Source of the DNA: an uncultured Lachnospiraceae bacterium
GTDB lineage: Bacteria; Bacillota; Clostridia; Lachnospirales; Lachnospiraceae
Assembly: GCA_910577955.1 (NCBI GenBank)
Contig: CAJTNC010000014.1
Span: forward strand, 1 to 64,000
Reading direction: 5' to 3'
DNA length: 64,000 nt
Every line of letters begins with the position of its first letter. Positions within the stretch are counted from its first letter, which is position 1. The position numbers were made by a program, and so were the translations under genes. Below the pieces are notes generated by a model. That model was not told the DNA's origin, searched no databases, and saw only the letters and a program-made list of their open reading frames with translations. Shown here piece by piece: positions 8,612 through 17,735 of the stretch.

Positions 8612-9697
8612 TCAATCTACTTCGCCGCTTCCGATAAAGAACAGTTCCTCCTCATCTTCCGCTTCAAAACTCTCCGTCTCCTGCGGACGCGCAGTCTCTG
8701 CCTCCGCCTCCCGCACAGTCTCTGCCTCCCGCACGGTTTCCTCTTCCTCTCCCTGCTCATATCCGAAGTTTTCCCGCAGATAGGATCTCCAGTCAAACAC
8801 AGCCTCCACTGCCTTGATCGCCACTTCCACCATGCCCTCATCCGGCTCCTTTGTGGTCAGTCCCTGCAGCCACAGACCCGGGGCGGATATCACGCGTACA
8901 AGCCAGTTGTCAGATCTGCCCGCAAGCCTGATGATCTCATAAGCTATCCCGGCTATCACGGGGATAAGCGCGATGCGCAGCAGCACCTTGAGCGCCACAT
9001 TGTCCACGCGGATAAAGAAAAACAGTACCACGCTGACTAACATGACAAACAGCAAAAAGCTGGTGCCGCAGCGTCTGTGCTGCTTAGAACTCCTCATCAC
9101 GTTCTCAACAGTCAGCTCTCTTCCTCTTTCAATGCAGTTGATACATTTATGCTCTGCACCGTGATACATATAAACCCGTCTGATATCTTTCATCAGCGAT
9201 ATCAAAAGCACATAGAGCACAAAGATCAGAATACGGATCACGCCCTCGATGATCGCCAACAGAGATGCGTTTCTGACAAATCCCTTCAAAAAATCAGATA
9301 TGAAATATGGCAGCACCATAAACAGCCCCACGGCGAGCGCCACCGCGATAACTGTCGTGAGCGCCATCAAGACACTCTCCGCCTTTTCCTTAAACACCTT
9401 ATTGAGCACCTTATCCGCCTGAGTTTCCTCCCCTTCCTCCTCATAAAAGGATGCGGAATAGTTCAGACATCTCGTACCCAGCCTAAGAGAATCCACAAAA
9501 GAAAATATCCCCCGGATAAAGGGAAACTTCGTAAACTTTTTGTCTCCCAGTATCCCCGCATATTCCCCGGTCTCCACGCCGATGCTGCCGTCCGGTTTCC
9601 TGACCGCCACTGCATAACGCGTATTATTTTTCATCATAATGCCTTCCAGCACCGCCTGCCCGCCGATACCGGAATAGCAGCTTTTCCTCTTTTTCAT
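8612..9697 (-). CDS. DUF1385 membrane protein
   Basis: 361 residues from the ATG at 9697 (GGAG 7 bases upstream; a GTG 24 bases earlier lacks a site). The N-terminus GIGGQAVLEGIMMK is the family hallmark. Three or four membrane helices lie in the central part (about 95-250), with a conserved MYHGAEHKCINCIERG stretch between them. The last 70 residues are acidic and repetitive in Glu/Thr (ETVREAE repeats). The family is widely conserved beside rpmE and prmC in clostridia; its biochemical role is not known to me. Confidence 0.9.
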   Translation of the reverse strand: MKKRKSCYSGIGGQAVLEGIMMKNNTRYAVAVRKPDGSIGVETGEYAGILGDKKFTKFPFIRGIFSFVDSLRLGTRCLNYSASFYEEEGEETQADKVLNKVFKEKAESVLMALTTVIAVALAVGLFMVLPYFISDFLKGFVRNASLLAIIEGVIRILIFVLYVLLISLMKDIRRVYMYHGAEHKCINCIERGRELTVENVMRSSKQHRRCGTSFLLFVMLVSVVLFFFIRVDNVALKVLLRIALIPVIAGIAYEIIRLAGRSDNWLVRVISAPGLWLQGLTTKEPDEGMVEVAIKAVEAVFDWRSYLRENFGYEQGEEEETVREAETVREAEAETARPQETESFEAEDEEELFFIGSGEVD

Positions 9698-9743
9698 GCT
9701 CCAGCTCCATTCCTGCCGCACTTCGCAAGTTGTCTCATGCTAA

Positions 9744-9790
9744 ATAAAAGAAGGTTGAGGACAATCATTCCCCAACCCCTTCTTACTTTT
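9744..9790 (-). terminator. Rho-independent terminator after rpmE
   Basis: On the minus strand a stem GAAGGGGTTGGGG...CCTCAACCTTC is followed by TTTTATTT. It begins just after the rpmE stop and would end or attenuate the rpmE transcript before the DUF1385 gene. Confidence 0.75.
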
Positions 9791-9791
9791 C

Positions 9792-9998
9792 TTATTGTGC
9801 AGCAATGCCGTATTTCTTATTGAACTTGTCGATACGTCCATCTGCTCTGGCTGTCTTCTGCTGTCCGGTGTAGAATGAATGACATTTCGAACAAACCTCC
9901 ACGTGGATCTCCGGTTTTGTGGAACCCGTTACAAACGTATTTCCGCAGTTGCATGTGACAGTCGCCTGATAGTAGGCAGGATGCAGTCCCTCTTTCAT
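9792..9998 (-). CDS. rpmE: 50S ribosomal protein L31
   Basis: 68 residues from the ATG at 9998, preceded by GAGGTGAG. The open frame runs further upstream through the leader, but L31 proteins start MKEGLHPAYYQ as here. It is the zinc-binding form: Cys pairs in TCNCGN and CSKCHSFYTG are all present. It belongs to the large ribosomal subunit. It has its own promoter and its own terminator, so it may be expressed separately from rho and from the prmC operon. Confidence 0.97.
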   Translation of the reverse strand: MKEGLHPAYYQATVTCNCGNTFVTGSTKPEIHVEVCSKCHSFYTGQQKTARADGRIDKFNKKYGIAAQ

Positions 9999-10043
9999 CT
10001 TACTCACCTCTCTATTTTCATTTGCACTTATTTTTCTTTGTTT

Positions 10044-10065
10044 GCTGTCTGTTTTCAAAGACAGC
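10044..10065 (-). promoter_or_regulatory. Inverted repeat in the rpmE leader
   Basis: GCTGTC and GACAGC arms enclose a 10-base loop within the short leader between the rpmE promoter and its start. Leaders of L31 genes in several phyla carry L31-binding hairpins, so this could be an autoregulatory site. The stem is short and the assignment tentative. Confidence 0.35.
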
Positions 10066-10071
10066 TTAGTT

Positions 10072-10100
10072 ATTATAACACAGTGTTTTTCTTGATGCAA
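10072..10100 (-). promoter_or_regulatory. Promoter of rpmE
   Basis: On the minus strand TTGCAT (10095-10100), 17 bases, TATAAT (10072-10077), about 75 bases before the L31 start codon. Spacing is ideal. Confidence 0.65.
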
Positions 10101-10130
10101 GTACTATTTTAGAGATTTTGTATCTCCGCG

Positions 10131-11477
10131 TTAAATGAATTTCATCTTTCTGACCATGTTTACAAACTCTCCGTTGGTCTTCGTCCTTGCAAAAAGATCC
10201 AGAATCTTGTCCACCGCCTCGTCGGCTTTCATGCCGTTCAGAGCTTTCCGCAGTATATTGATGATCTCCTGCTCATCCGGCGTCAGCAGCAGATCTTCTC
10301 TTCTGGTGCTGGATTTTGCGATATCTACAGCCGGGAATACCCGCTTCTCGGAAAGTCTTCTGTCCAGAACCATCTCCATATTTCCGGTTCCCTTGAATTC
10401 CTCGTAGATCACGTCGTCCATCTTGGATCCTGTCTCCACAAGCGCTGTCGCTAGAATCGTCAAACTGCCGCCGCCCCGCATGTTTCTCGCCGCACCAAAG
10501 AACCTCTTTGGCATGTGCAGCGCCGCCGGATCAAGACCGCCGGAAAGAGTTCTGCCTGAAGGGGGTACCGTCAGATTGTAGGCTCTCGTCAAACGGGTGA
10601 TGGAATCAAGCAAAATGCAGACGTCCTGCTTATGTTCCACCAGTCTCTTCGCCCTCTCGATCACCATCTCCGCCACACGCTTATGGTGTTCGGGCAGTTC
10701 GTCGAACGTGGAATAGATCACTTCCACGTTAGGGCCCTCGATGGCCTCCTTAAAGTCCGTCACTTCCTCCGGTCTCTCATCGATCAGCAGAATGATCAGA
10801 TGCACGTTAGGGCTTGTCTTTTTCAGTGATTTTGCCACTTCTTTTAATAAGGTCGTCTTACCGGCCTTAGGCGGTGAAACGATCATACCGCGCTGTCCTT
10901 TTCCCACGGGACTGATCAGATCCATGATCCGCATTGCCATAGAACCGCCGGGCGTCTCAAGCCGCAGCCGCTCGTCGGGAAAGATCGGCGTCATATCCTC
11001 AAAATTTGTCCTGCGCTGCGCGATCTCCGGCGGAAAGCCATTGATCTTGCTGACATACAGCAGGGCGCTGAACTTCTCGTTCTGAGTCTTGATCCTCGTG
11101 TTGCCCTCCAGAATATCGCCGGTCTTTAAATTAAAACGCCTGATCTGGCTTGGCGCCACATATACATCGTTCTCACCCGGCAGATAATTTTCGCAGCGGA
11201 TAAATCCATAGCCGTCCGGCATAACTTCCAAAATACCTCCCGCCCTGATGCCGCTGTCCAACTCTACCGGATATTTCTCTTTCTCATTGGTCGAGCCGGG
11301 AATTATGGATTTTGCCTCCACAACCTTTCCTTTTTCCTCGTCTTTTTTGTCTTCCTCAAGCATCGCCTCGATCAAATCCGCTTTTCTCAGTCCTGTAATA
11401 CGGATCCCACGCACTTTTGCGATCTCTTTCAGATCATTTAATGCGAGAGATTCATATTTTTCTCTCATATCACTCAT
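10131..11477 (-). CDS. rho: Transcription termination factor Rho
   Basis: 448 residues. An N-terminal Rho_N helical region (about 5-45, SLALNDLKEIAKVRGI) is followed by the cold-shock RNA-binding domain (about 75-145, ILEVMPDGYGFIR). The RecA-like ATPase core has Walker A SPPKAGKTTLLKE at residues about 201-213 and Walker B-like LIILLIDERPEEV. Rho is a hexameric RNA helicase that ends transcription at untranslated RNA. The start at 11477 has GGAG about 13 bases upstream, rather far; an ATG 9 bases later is an alternative. A leader of about 170 bases separates it from a strong promoter, which is compatible with the autoregulation known for rho. Confidence 0.97.
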   Translation of the reverse strand: MSDMREKYESLALNDLKEIAKVRGIRITGLRKADLIEAMLEEDKKDEEKGKVVEAKSIIPGSTNEKEKYPVELDSGIRAGGILEVMPDGYGFIRCENYLPGENDVYVAPSQIRRFNLKTGDILEGNTRIKTQNEKFSALLYVSKINGFPPEIAQRRTNFEDMTPIFPDERLRLETPGGSMAMRIMDLISPVGKGQRGMIVSPPKAGKTTLLKEVAKSLKKTSPNVHLIILLIDERPEEVTDFKEAIEGPNVEVIYSTFDELPEHHKRVAEMVIERAKRLVEHKQDVCILLDSITRLTRAYNLTVPPSGRTLSGGLDPAALHMPKRFFGAARNMRGGGSLTILATALVETGSKMDDVIYEEFKGTGNMEMVLDRRLSEKRVFPAVDIAKSSTRREDLLLTPDEQEIINILRKALNGMKADEAVDKILDLFARTKTNGEFVNMVRKMKFI

Positions 11478-11655
11478 TGAATGCTTTTTTCTCCTTTCCT
11501 ATGTCTTCACACTATCGTTTCCATATTTCTTAATGTTTCTTTTCTCTTTTGTTGTATCATTGGAGTTTTTTTCCGAACATCGAACAGCTAAACAGAACCT
11601 TCCGGTATATCGCCCAACATCAAGATATGATAAAAAACATTTCTTCGATATGCTC

Positions 11656-11684
11656 ATTATAGCGCACAAATCCGGACATGCCAA
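11656..11684 (-). promoter_or_regulatory. Promoter of rho
   Basis: On the minus strand TTGGCA (11679-11684), 17 bases, TATAAT (11656-11661). Transcription from here would carry a leader of about 170 bases in front of rho. Confidence 0.65.
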
Positions 11685-11736
11685 CCCCTTTTTTGAATTT
11701 TGGGATTTTTTTTGCCGGCAAAGGCTTGTCAGAAAA

Positions 11737-11765
11737 TTGAAAACTATATATGATGTTCTTATATT
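11737..11765 (+). promoter_or_regulatory. Promoter of the malic enzyme gene
   Basis: TTGAAA (11737-11742), 17 bases, TATATT (11760-11765). The expected transcription start, near 11772, is just at the left end of repeat copy B, so that element would make up most of the 5' untranslated leader. Confidence 0.55.
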
Positions 11766-11773
11766 GATTTCTA

Positions 11774-11980
11774 GGTAATTGCGAGACTCCTCTTTCTGCA
11801 AGTATTGTTTGTGCAAAATTTACGATCAATAAGCAGGCGCTGTGAGACCGCCGGCACTTAGGCACCGTATTGTGGTGCCTTATGTGTCCGCTGCGGTCGA
11901 GCCGCAGTGAGAACGTGCCTGCGCCTTGATCGTATGTTTTGCACAGCAAAACGGCAAAATCAATAAGTCTCGCAATCACC
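11774..11980 (+). repeat. Structured intergenic repeat, copy B
   Basis: About 207 bp. Outer arms 11774-11788 and 11966-11980 match at 14 of 15; inner arms 11812-11829 and 11926-11943 match at 16 of 18. The core has the same AAGCAGGCGCTGTGAGACCG as copy A. Internal hairpins: AGGCACC (11860-11866) with GGTGCCT (11874-11880), and CTGCGGT-CGA-GCCGCAG, which is perfect. It lies between the malic enzyme promoter and its ribosome binding site. The remainder of the gap 11478-12012 holds the rho leader and promoter; I see nothing else there. Confidence 0.88.
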
Positions 11981-12012
11981 CAATATTGATCTCAAAATAG
12001 AGGAGTCTCATT

Positions 12013-13164
12013 ATGACACAATATGAAAAAGCACTGAAACAACACGAACTCTGGAACGGAAAACTGGAAACCGTCTCCAAGGCCCCTGTGCGCACCAGAG
12101 AGGATCTTGCCATCGCCTACACTCCCGGCGTCGCCGAACCCTGTAAGATCATCGCCGAAAACAGGGCGGCCGCCTATACATACACTTGGAAATCCAACAC
12201 GATAGCCGTCGTATCCGACGGTTCCGCCGTTCTCGGTCTCGGTAATATCGGCCCCTATGCCGCAATGCCGGTGATGGAGGGGAAGGCCGTACTGTTCAAA
12301 GAGTTCGGCGGCATCAACGCCGTCCCGATCTGCCTTGACACACAGGATACGGAGGAGATCATCAAAGCCGTCACTTACCTTGCCCCGGGCTTCGGAGGCA
12401 TCAATCTGGAGGACATCTCCGCGCCCAGATGCTTCGAGATCGAGGAACGGCTGAAGCAGACCTTGGATATCCCCGTCTTCCACGACGATCAGCACGGCAC
12501 CGCCATCGTTGTGCTGGCGGGCATCATCAACGCTTTGAAAGTCGTAAAGAAACAGGTCTCTGACTGCAAAGTCATAGTCAACGGCGCAGGCAGCGCCGGG
12601 ATCGCCATCACAAAGCTTCTGCTGACATACGGCTTCTCCAACGTACTTCTCTGCGATAAGTCCGGCATTTTATCCAAAGCTTCCGAAGGATTAAACTGGA
12701 TGCAGAAAAACATGGTGGAGATCACGAATCCGAAACAGGAAACCGGCTCTCTGGCCGACGCCATGAGAGAAGCCGATATATTTGTCGGCGTCTCCGCTCC
12801 AAATATCATAACGCCCGATATGGTAAAGAGCATGAACACTGACTCCATCCTCTTTGCTATGGCAAATCCCGTTCCCGAGATCATGCCCGATATCGCCAAA
12901 GCCGCAGGCGCAAGGATCGTCGGCACGGGACGTTCCGATTTTCCGAATCAGATCAACAACGTAGTCGCTTTCCCCGGCATTTTTAAAGGCGCTCTGGAGG
13001 GACGTGCAAGGCAGATCACGGAGGAGATGAAGCTCGCCGCCGCAAAGGCCATCGCGTCGGTGGTGCCGGAGGAAAAATTAAATGAGAATTATATTATGCC
13101 GGAAGCCTTCGACTCCACAGTGACGGAAGTTGTGGCGCAGGCTGTGAAGGATCATATATCGTAA
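12013..13164 (+). CDS. Malic enzyme (malate dehydrogenase, oxaloacetate-decarboxylating)
   Basis: 383 residues; GAGGAG lies 8 bases before the ATG. It converts malate to pyruvate and CO2 with reduction of NAD(P). The N-terminal malic domain has the catalytic Tyr in AYTPGVAEPCK (about residue 36) and the metal/catalytic segment VFHDDQHGTAIV. The NAD-binding domain has GAGSAGIAITKLL near residue 190. It is the short prokaryotic form, without the phosphotransacetylase-like extension of larger enzymes. Cofactor preference cannot be read safely. Its leader appears to contain repeat copy B. Confidence 0.95.
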   Translation: MTQYEKALKQHELWNGKLETVSKAPVRTREDLAIAYTPGVAEPCKIIAENRAAAYTYTWKSNTIAVVSDGSAVLGLGNIGPYAAMPVMEGKAVLFKEFGGINAVPICLDTQDTEEIIKAVTYLAPGFGGINLEDISAPRCFEIEERLKQTLDIPVFHDDQHGTAIVVLAGIINALKVVKKQVSDCKVIVNGAGSAGIAITKLLLTYGFSNVLLCDKSGILSKASEGLNWMQKNMVEITNPKQETGSLADAMREADIFVGVSAPNIITPDMVKSMNTDSILFAMANPVPEIMPDIAKAAGARIVGTGRSDFPNQINNVVAFPGIFKGALEGRARQITEEMKLAAAKAIASVVPEEKLNENYIMPEAFDSTVTEVVAQAVKDHIS

Positions 13165-13197
13165 CTCTTCAATCATAGAAAGGAACAGACCGCTCAT

Positions 13198-13713
13198 ATG
13201 CTGCAGGAACCATTGACACTCTATAAACTGATCATTCTATATCTGCTCGGCAGGGCTTCCATGCCTTTATCAAGAAAGAGAGTCTGCGACTTTATTCTGG
13301 ATAAGGGCTATACCAATTATTTTATCTTAAATCAGGCCATCGGGGAACTCCTCGACGCCGGCATGATCTCCAGTCAAACAGTCAATGAACGGCCCCACCT
13401 CACCCTGACGGAGGAGGGCACACAGACTCTGTCCTTTTTTCAGTCAAACATCAGCGATGTGACCAAGGCGGAGATCAACGCCTATTTAAGGGAAAACAAG
13501 CTGGAACTGATATCCGAACTTTCTGTCACCGCCTACTACGACAAAGCCCCCTCCGGAGAATATGTGGCCCATCTGACCGCAAAAGAGAAGGGAATCCCCC
13601 TTGTACAGATCATGCTGTCGGTTCCGGTGGAAGAAACCGCCGCGTCGATCTGCCAAAACTGGCGGGAAAAAAATGAACAGATTTACCAGATGCTGACGCA
13701 GGAGCTGTTTTAG
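13198..13713 (+). CDS. DUF4364 family protein
   Basis: 171 residues. The N-terminal half looks like a winged helix (LYKLIILYLLGRASMPLSRK, then a second helix and a wing ending SSQTVNERPHLTLTEEG). The C-terminal half is the DUF4364-type domain. The family is conserved in Lachnospiraceae and is probably a small cytosolic transcription regulator; no target can be named. It starts 33 bases after the malic enzyme gene and probably shares its transcript. Its stop codon overlaps the stop of the convergent rarA gene by 4 bases. Confidence 0.88.
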   Translation: MLQEPLTLYKLIILYLLGRASMPLSRKRVCDFILDKGYTNYFILNQAIGELLDAGMISSQTVNERPHLTLTEEGTQTLSFFQSNISDVTKAEINAYLRENKLELISELSVTAYYDKAPSGEYVAHLTAKEKGIPLVQIMLSVPVEETAASICQNWREKNEQIYQMLTQELF

Positions 13714-15035
13714 AAACGCGGCTCCTTCAGGCGCTTCATATGTTCCTTTATTTTCGCTTCATAGCCATTCCCGTCCGGCTTAAAAAATTCTTTTCCGCTC
13801 AATTCATAGGGCAGGTACTGCTGTTCCACATAATGATTCGGAAAATCGTGGGCGTACAGATATCCGATCCCTCTCTTCAACTGTTTCGCCCCTTTATAGT
13901 GAGAATCCTGCAAATGCGGCGGCACAGGCAGATTTCCCGTCCGCTGCACTTCCTCGGAAGCCCCGAATATCGCCGTACAGCAAGCGTTGCTTTTCGGCGC
14001 GGTGGCCACATAGATCACGGCCTCTGACAAGATGAGCTTTGCCTCCGGCAACCCCACTCTCTCCGCTGCAAGAGAGGCGCTGACTGCAACAGTCAAAGCA
14101 TTCGGATCAGCCACGCCCACATCCTCCGCCGCACATATCATCACGCGTCTGGCGATAAACTTGATGTCCTCGCCGGACTCCAACATCCTCGCCAGATAAT
14201 ATACCGCCGCGTCGGGATCCGACCCCCGCATACTTTTGATGAAAGCCGAGATTACATCGTAGTGATTGTCACCATTTTTATCATAACGCATGTTACGTTT
14301 CTGAATACATTCTTTGGCGACTTCCAATGTCAGATGAATCTTTCCGTCCGTCCCCCGCTCCGTTGTCAGGATCCCCAGTTCCACGGCATTTAAGGCTTTC
14401 CTCGCGTCCCCGTCGGCCAGATCTGCCAAAAACTGCAGGGCATCCTCCTCGATCACGGCGTCATAAGCTCCCATCCCCCTGTCTTTATCCTCCACCGCCC
14501 GCAGGATCAGAGTTTTGATGTCCTCAGACACAAGGGGTTTCAATTCAAAAACAATGGAACGGGAAATCAACGCGCTGTTGACCTCGAAATAGGGATTCTC
14601 CGTCGTTGCGCCGATCAGGATGATCGTGCCGTCCTCCACAAAGGGGAGCAGATAATCCTGCTGGCCTTTATTGAAGCGGTGGATCTCATCCACAAACAAG
14701 ATCGTCCGCTTCCCGTACATCCCCATATCTTCTTTAGCCTTTTCCACTACGGCTTCCATATCTTTTTTCCCTGCGACCGTAGCGTTGATCTGGGTAAATT
14801 CCGAACTGGTAGTCCCGGCAATCACTTTCGCCAGCGTAGTCTTGCCTGTCCCCGGCGGACCGTAAAAGATGATAGAGCTGATCTTGTCGGCGGAAATAGC
14901 GCGGTACAGCAGCGTATTCTTTCCTATGATATGCTGCTGTCCCACCACCTCGTCCAAAGTCTGCGGCCTCAGTCTCGCAGCTAACGGCGATTCTTTCTTC
15001 ATCGTATTTTGACGCATGTATTCAAATATATCCAT
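13710..15035 (-). CDS. rarA: Replication-associated recombination protein A (RarA/MgsA)
   Basis: 441 residues. AAA+ ATPase related to clamp loaders, acting at stalled replication forks. Walker A is GPPGTGKTTLAKVIA (about residue 55), Walker B LFVDEIHRFNKGQQD, sensor 1 in IGATTENPYFEVNSALISR, and the conserved C-terminal signature KSNACCTAIFGA is present. Length is normal. The 3' end overlaps that of the convergent DUF4364 gene, leaving no space for a terminator between them. Confidence 0.95.
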   Translation of the reverse strand: MDIFEYMRQNTMKKESPLAARLRPQTLDEVVGQQHIIGKNTLLYRAISADKISSIIFYGPPGTGKTTLAKVIAGTTSSEFTQINATVAGKKDMEAVVEKAKEDMGMYGKRTILFVDEIHRFNKGQQDYLLPFVEDGTIILIGATTENPYFEVNSALISRSIVFELKPLVSEDIKTLILRAVEDKDRGMGAYDAVIEEDALQFLADLADGDARKALNAVELGILTTERGTDGKIHLTLEVAKECIQKRNMRYDKNGDNHYDVISAFIKSMRGSDPDAAVYYLARMLESGEDIKFIARRVMICAAEDVGVADPNALTVAVSASLAAERVGLPEAKLILSEAVIYVATAPKSNACCTAIFGASEEVQRTGNLPVPPHLQDSHYKGAKQLKRGIGYLYAHDFPNHYVEQQYLPYELSGKEFFKPDGNGYEAKIKEHMKRLKEPRF

Positions 15036-15142
15036 AACATTCCTTTCTTTTGCCTAGAGACGGCCTGCGCTGTACCTGATCCGGATAAGCCCTGACACAT
15101 CCCGATAAGCCTCGTCCGCGTCCTCCTCCGGATTCCGATTTT

Positions 15143-16747
15143 CTACACCGACTCCAACAGCCCTTTCAGCCCCCGCTCCCTGAAAATATCCTTATAATAT
15201 CCGATTTCATCCTGAATCAGTTCATCGATGACCCGCATGCCCAGCACTTCCACCGGCGCTTTATCGTCAGTCAGCATCTCGCCGGTACTCTCGTAGGGAA
15301 CAATTCCTTCCTCCACACGTTCCATCATTGCTGTCAGTTCCTCCTGACGCAGTTGTTTTCTATTTTCTGACAGTAATGTCAGCATATTGGCATTTTCCGA
15401 AGCGAAGAGCTCTCTGTTGGTCGCCCCCCGCACATCCACAGTGCAGACGTTCGGGAATACCTCGGATATCGTATCTGCAAGACAGACGTTGATGCCTCCC
15501 TCCCCGTCGGACTTCATATTCATGTTGACCACCATGACGCCGTCCTCCTTCAGATGATCCTTCACCAGCGCAAAAAATTCAACCGAGGACATCTGAAACG
15601 GAATCGTGATATCCTGATAGGCGTCCACCATGATCACATCATATTTTTTGTCGATGGCCTGCAGATAGGCCCGCCCGTCATAGGTCGTCACCGGAATATC
15701 CTCCGGCAGATCGAAATAAATACCGGCCAGATCGGTGATTTTGTCGTCTATCTCCACGCCTTCCACCGTTACATTGTCAAAATAGTTTCTGCACTGATGG
15801 GCGTAGGTGCCGGTGCCCATCCCGAGAATCAGCACTTCCGTCTTTTCTTTGTTCGGCGCATCCGCCATCAGAGGCGCCGCCAGCGCATAGTCATAGTACA
15901 TGCCGGTAAGCCCGTCCTCCTTCATTTTGATGGACTGCACCCCGAACAGTACGTTGGTGGATAATATGACACTTTTGTCAGTTTCTTTCACCTGCAGATA
16001 ATTGTAGATGGATTCCCCTTCGTAAGTCAGATTCTTCTCCCAGAAGGCAAAACTGCCGGAATGCCCCAAAACGCTGCACAGCACAAAGAGCGCCGCCGAG
16101 ATGATACAGGCCTTCTTTCCCGTCCTCTTGTTCAGAAAATAGAGCAATCCAAGCAGAAGCAGGATGCCGGAAAAAATCAAAAACGTAATGGATGTCCCCA
16201 CCGCCGGAATCGTCACAAAAGTTGGCAGAAAGGTGCCGATGATGCTGCCGATCGTATTGCAGGCCCCCAGCACTCCCACCGTTTTCCCGCTGTCGTCCAG
16301 ACTCCCCATCGTATATTTAACAAGAGAGGGCGTCACCGTCCCCAGAAGAAAAAGGGGAAACACAAAAATGACCATACAGGCGAAAAATGCCGCCAAGATC
16401 AGAAAATTTGTGCTCACAGTCAGGATCAATACTCCGGATATTGCCAGTATAACGTACTTTCCGACTGCCGGAATCGCAGCGATCCAGACCGCCGCCACCA
16501 AAAGTCTCCTGTAGAGCCTGTCCGGGTCCGGATCTTTATCGGCGCTTTTTCCTCCATAGATATTGCCCAAAGCCATCGCGATCATGATCGTTCCGATAAT
16601 GATCGTCCACACGATCTGGGAGGAACTGAAATAGGGGGCTAACAAGCGGCTTGCCCCGAGCTCCACCGCCATCACCGACATTCCCGCAAAAAATTCCGTG
16701 GCGTATAAATAATACTTGTTATTCAATATATTCTTTTTCATCCTCAC
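15143..16747 (-). CDS. Fused membrane/spermidine synthase-like protein
   Basis: 534 residues. About seven to eight hydrophobic helices in residues 10-225 form a membrane domain. It is followed by a spermidine-synthase-like Rossmann domain (about 255-480) with the nucleotide-binding motif ILGMGTGTYAHQC, an acidic strand end EGVEIDD, VIMVDAY and the usual late motif LTDDKAPVE. Family members are annotated as fused MFS/spermidine synthase. No polyamine pathway genes lie near it, so the product may not be spermidine. Start could be residue 1 or 3. Confidence 0.85.
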   Translation of the reverse strand: MRMKKNILNNKYYLYATEFFAGMSVMAVELGASRLLAPYFSSSQIVWTIIIGTIMIAMALGNIYGGKSADKDPDPDRLYRRLLVAAVWIAAIPAVGKYVILAISGVLILTVSTNFLILAAFFACMVIFVFPLFLLGTVTPSLVKYTMGSLDDSGKTVGVLGACNTIGSIIGTFLPTFVTIPAVGTSITFLIFSGILLLLGLLYFLNKRTGKKACIISAALFVLCSVLGHSGSFAFWEKNLTYEGESIYNYLQVKETDKSVILSTNVLFGVQSIKMKEDGLTGMYYDYALAAPLMADAPNKEKTEVLILGMGTGTYAHQCRNYFDNVTVEGVEIDDKITDLAGIYFDLPEDIPVTTYDGRAYLQAIDKKYDVIMVDAYQDITIPFQMSSVEFFALVKDHLKEDGVMVVNMNMKSDGEGGINVCLADTISEVFPNVCTVDVRGATNRELFASENANMLTLLSENRKQLRQEELTAMMERVEEGIVPYESTGEMLTDDKAPVEVLGMRVIDELIQDEIGYYKDIFRERGLKGLLESV

Positions 16748-16801
16748 ATTACCTCTGTTCTTCTTTCATCCCATATAGTATATAGGAAAACGGCCGCTTT
16801 C

Positions 16802-17332
16802 TCAATACCCGGCTCCGCAAACATATATTTCCCCCATATCTTTCCCGTTCTCCGACAATCTCTTTGCGATCCCGCTCATTCTTTCATCCAACAGATGATA
16901 CATTGTCTTTTTGGTCCAACAGATCCCCTCTATATATTCCCGCTGCCTCTTATCCAACAAGACGAGAAGCTCTTTCGCGTCCTCCCCTCCGAAAGGACAG
17001 GCAATATACCGCCTCTTTTCCGGTTCCTCCTGTTCTCTCTCCCTCGAAACCGTTACTCTGCGAAAGCTGGGCTTTCCGTATCTGTCATACTCCCGCACAT
17101 ACTCCGTTTTTTCCCGCTTGACATGCTCCGTGGTTTTTTCCCTCAGCAGAACACCCTTCTCCAACAGATGCGCCGTAAAAGCCTCCCTCACTTTTTCATA
17201 GGGAAGCGGAAAGCTTATGGTATCCGCAATCTGCCTTGCCGTATATCCTCTGTCCGCCAGATGCCTGATGGCCGCCCCGCCTGCCTCCTCAAATACAAAA
17301 CGGTTCAGTGCGTCAAAAAAATAATTTTCCAC
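16802..17332 (-). CDS. Unknown small basic protein with helix-turn-helix-like segment
   Basis: 176 residues starting at GTG 17332 (VENYFFDALNRFVFEE), with GGAG 10 bases upstream. A start 63 bases earlier would run into the tRNA-Val gene on the other strand, so it is rejected. Residues about 20-60 (AAIRHLADRGYTARQIADTI) look like a small helix-turn-helix. A charged Glu/Lys/Arg-rich middle follows, then a C-terminal region with YIEGICWTKKTMYHLLDERM. I do not recognise the family; a role as regulator is only a guess from the N-terminal helices. Confidence 0.7.
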   Translation of the reverse strand: MENYFFDALNRFVFEEAGGAAIRHLADRGYTARQIADTISFPLPYEKVREAFTAHLLEKGVLLREKTTEHVKREKTEYVREYDRYGKPSFRRVTVSREREQEEPEKRRYIACPFGGEDAKELLVLLDKRQREYIEGICWTKKTMYHLLDERMSGIAKRLSENGKDMGEIYVCGAGY

Positions 17333-17387
17333 TTTTCTTTTTCTCCAACCTGTGGTAGAATAAATAACAGTTAAATATACAAGACAT

Positions 17388-17461
17388 GGAAGCATAGCTC
17401 AGCCGGGATGAGCGTTCGCCTCACACGCGAAAGGTCAGGAGTTCGAGCCTCCTTGCTTCCA
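17388..17461 (+). tRNA. tRNA-Val, anticodon CAC
   Basis: 74 bases fold as a full cloverleaf: acceptor GGAAGCA/TGCTTCC, D stem GCTC/GAGC, anticodon stem TTCGC/GCGAA with loop CTCACAC (anticodon CAC, reading GUG), T stem AGGAG/CTCCT with TTCGAGC loop. The discriminator base is A, and CCA is not encoded. It stands alone, on the strand opposite most neighbours. Confidence 0.95.
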
Positions 17462-17735
17462 TTTCTATTTAACCATTTAAATGAAAAACAGACAAGACTG
17501 AATTCTGATAAGACACTTTCTATAGCATTTAATAGCTGTTATATCTTATCTTCAAAAAGTCCGCAAACCCTTGTAAATGCTGAATTTATAGCAAGTGAGT
17601 TTGCCCTTAGACTTTCCCTTGTATTATATCCCTTTCCCTCATATTACTAGCCTTCGTAAGTGCAAAAATAAGGAAAAGAAAAACCTGTAACAAATTATAG
17701 CATGAAATGAACAGAGCAGGAAGAACTGAAACTGA

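Noticed and set aside
16802..17395. Longer N-terminus of the unknown gene, starting at 17395
   Set aside because: It would overlap the tRNA-Val gene and lacks a ribosome binding site; GTG 17332 has one.
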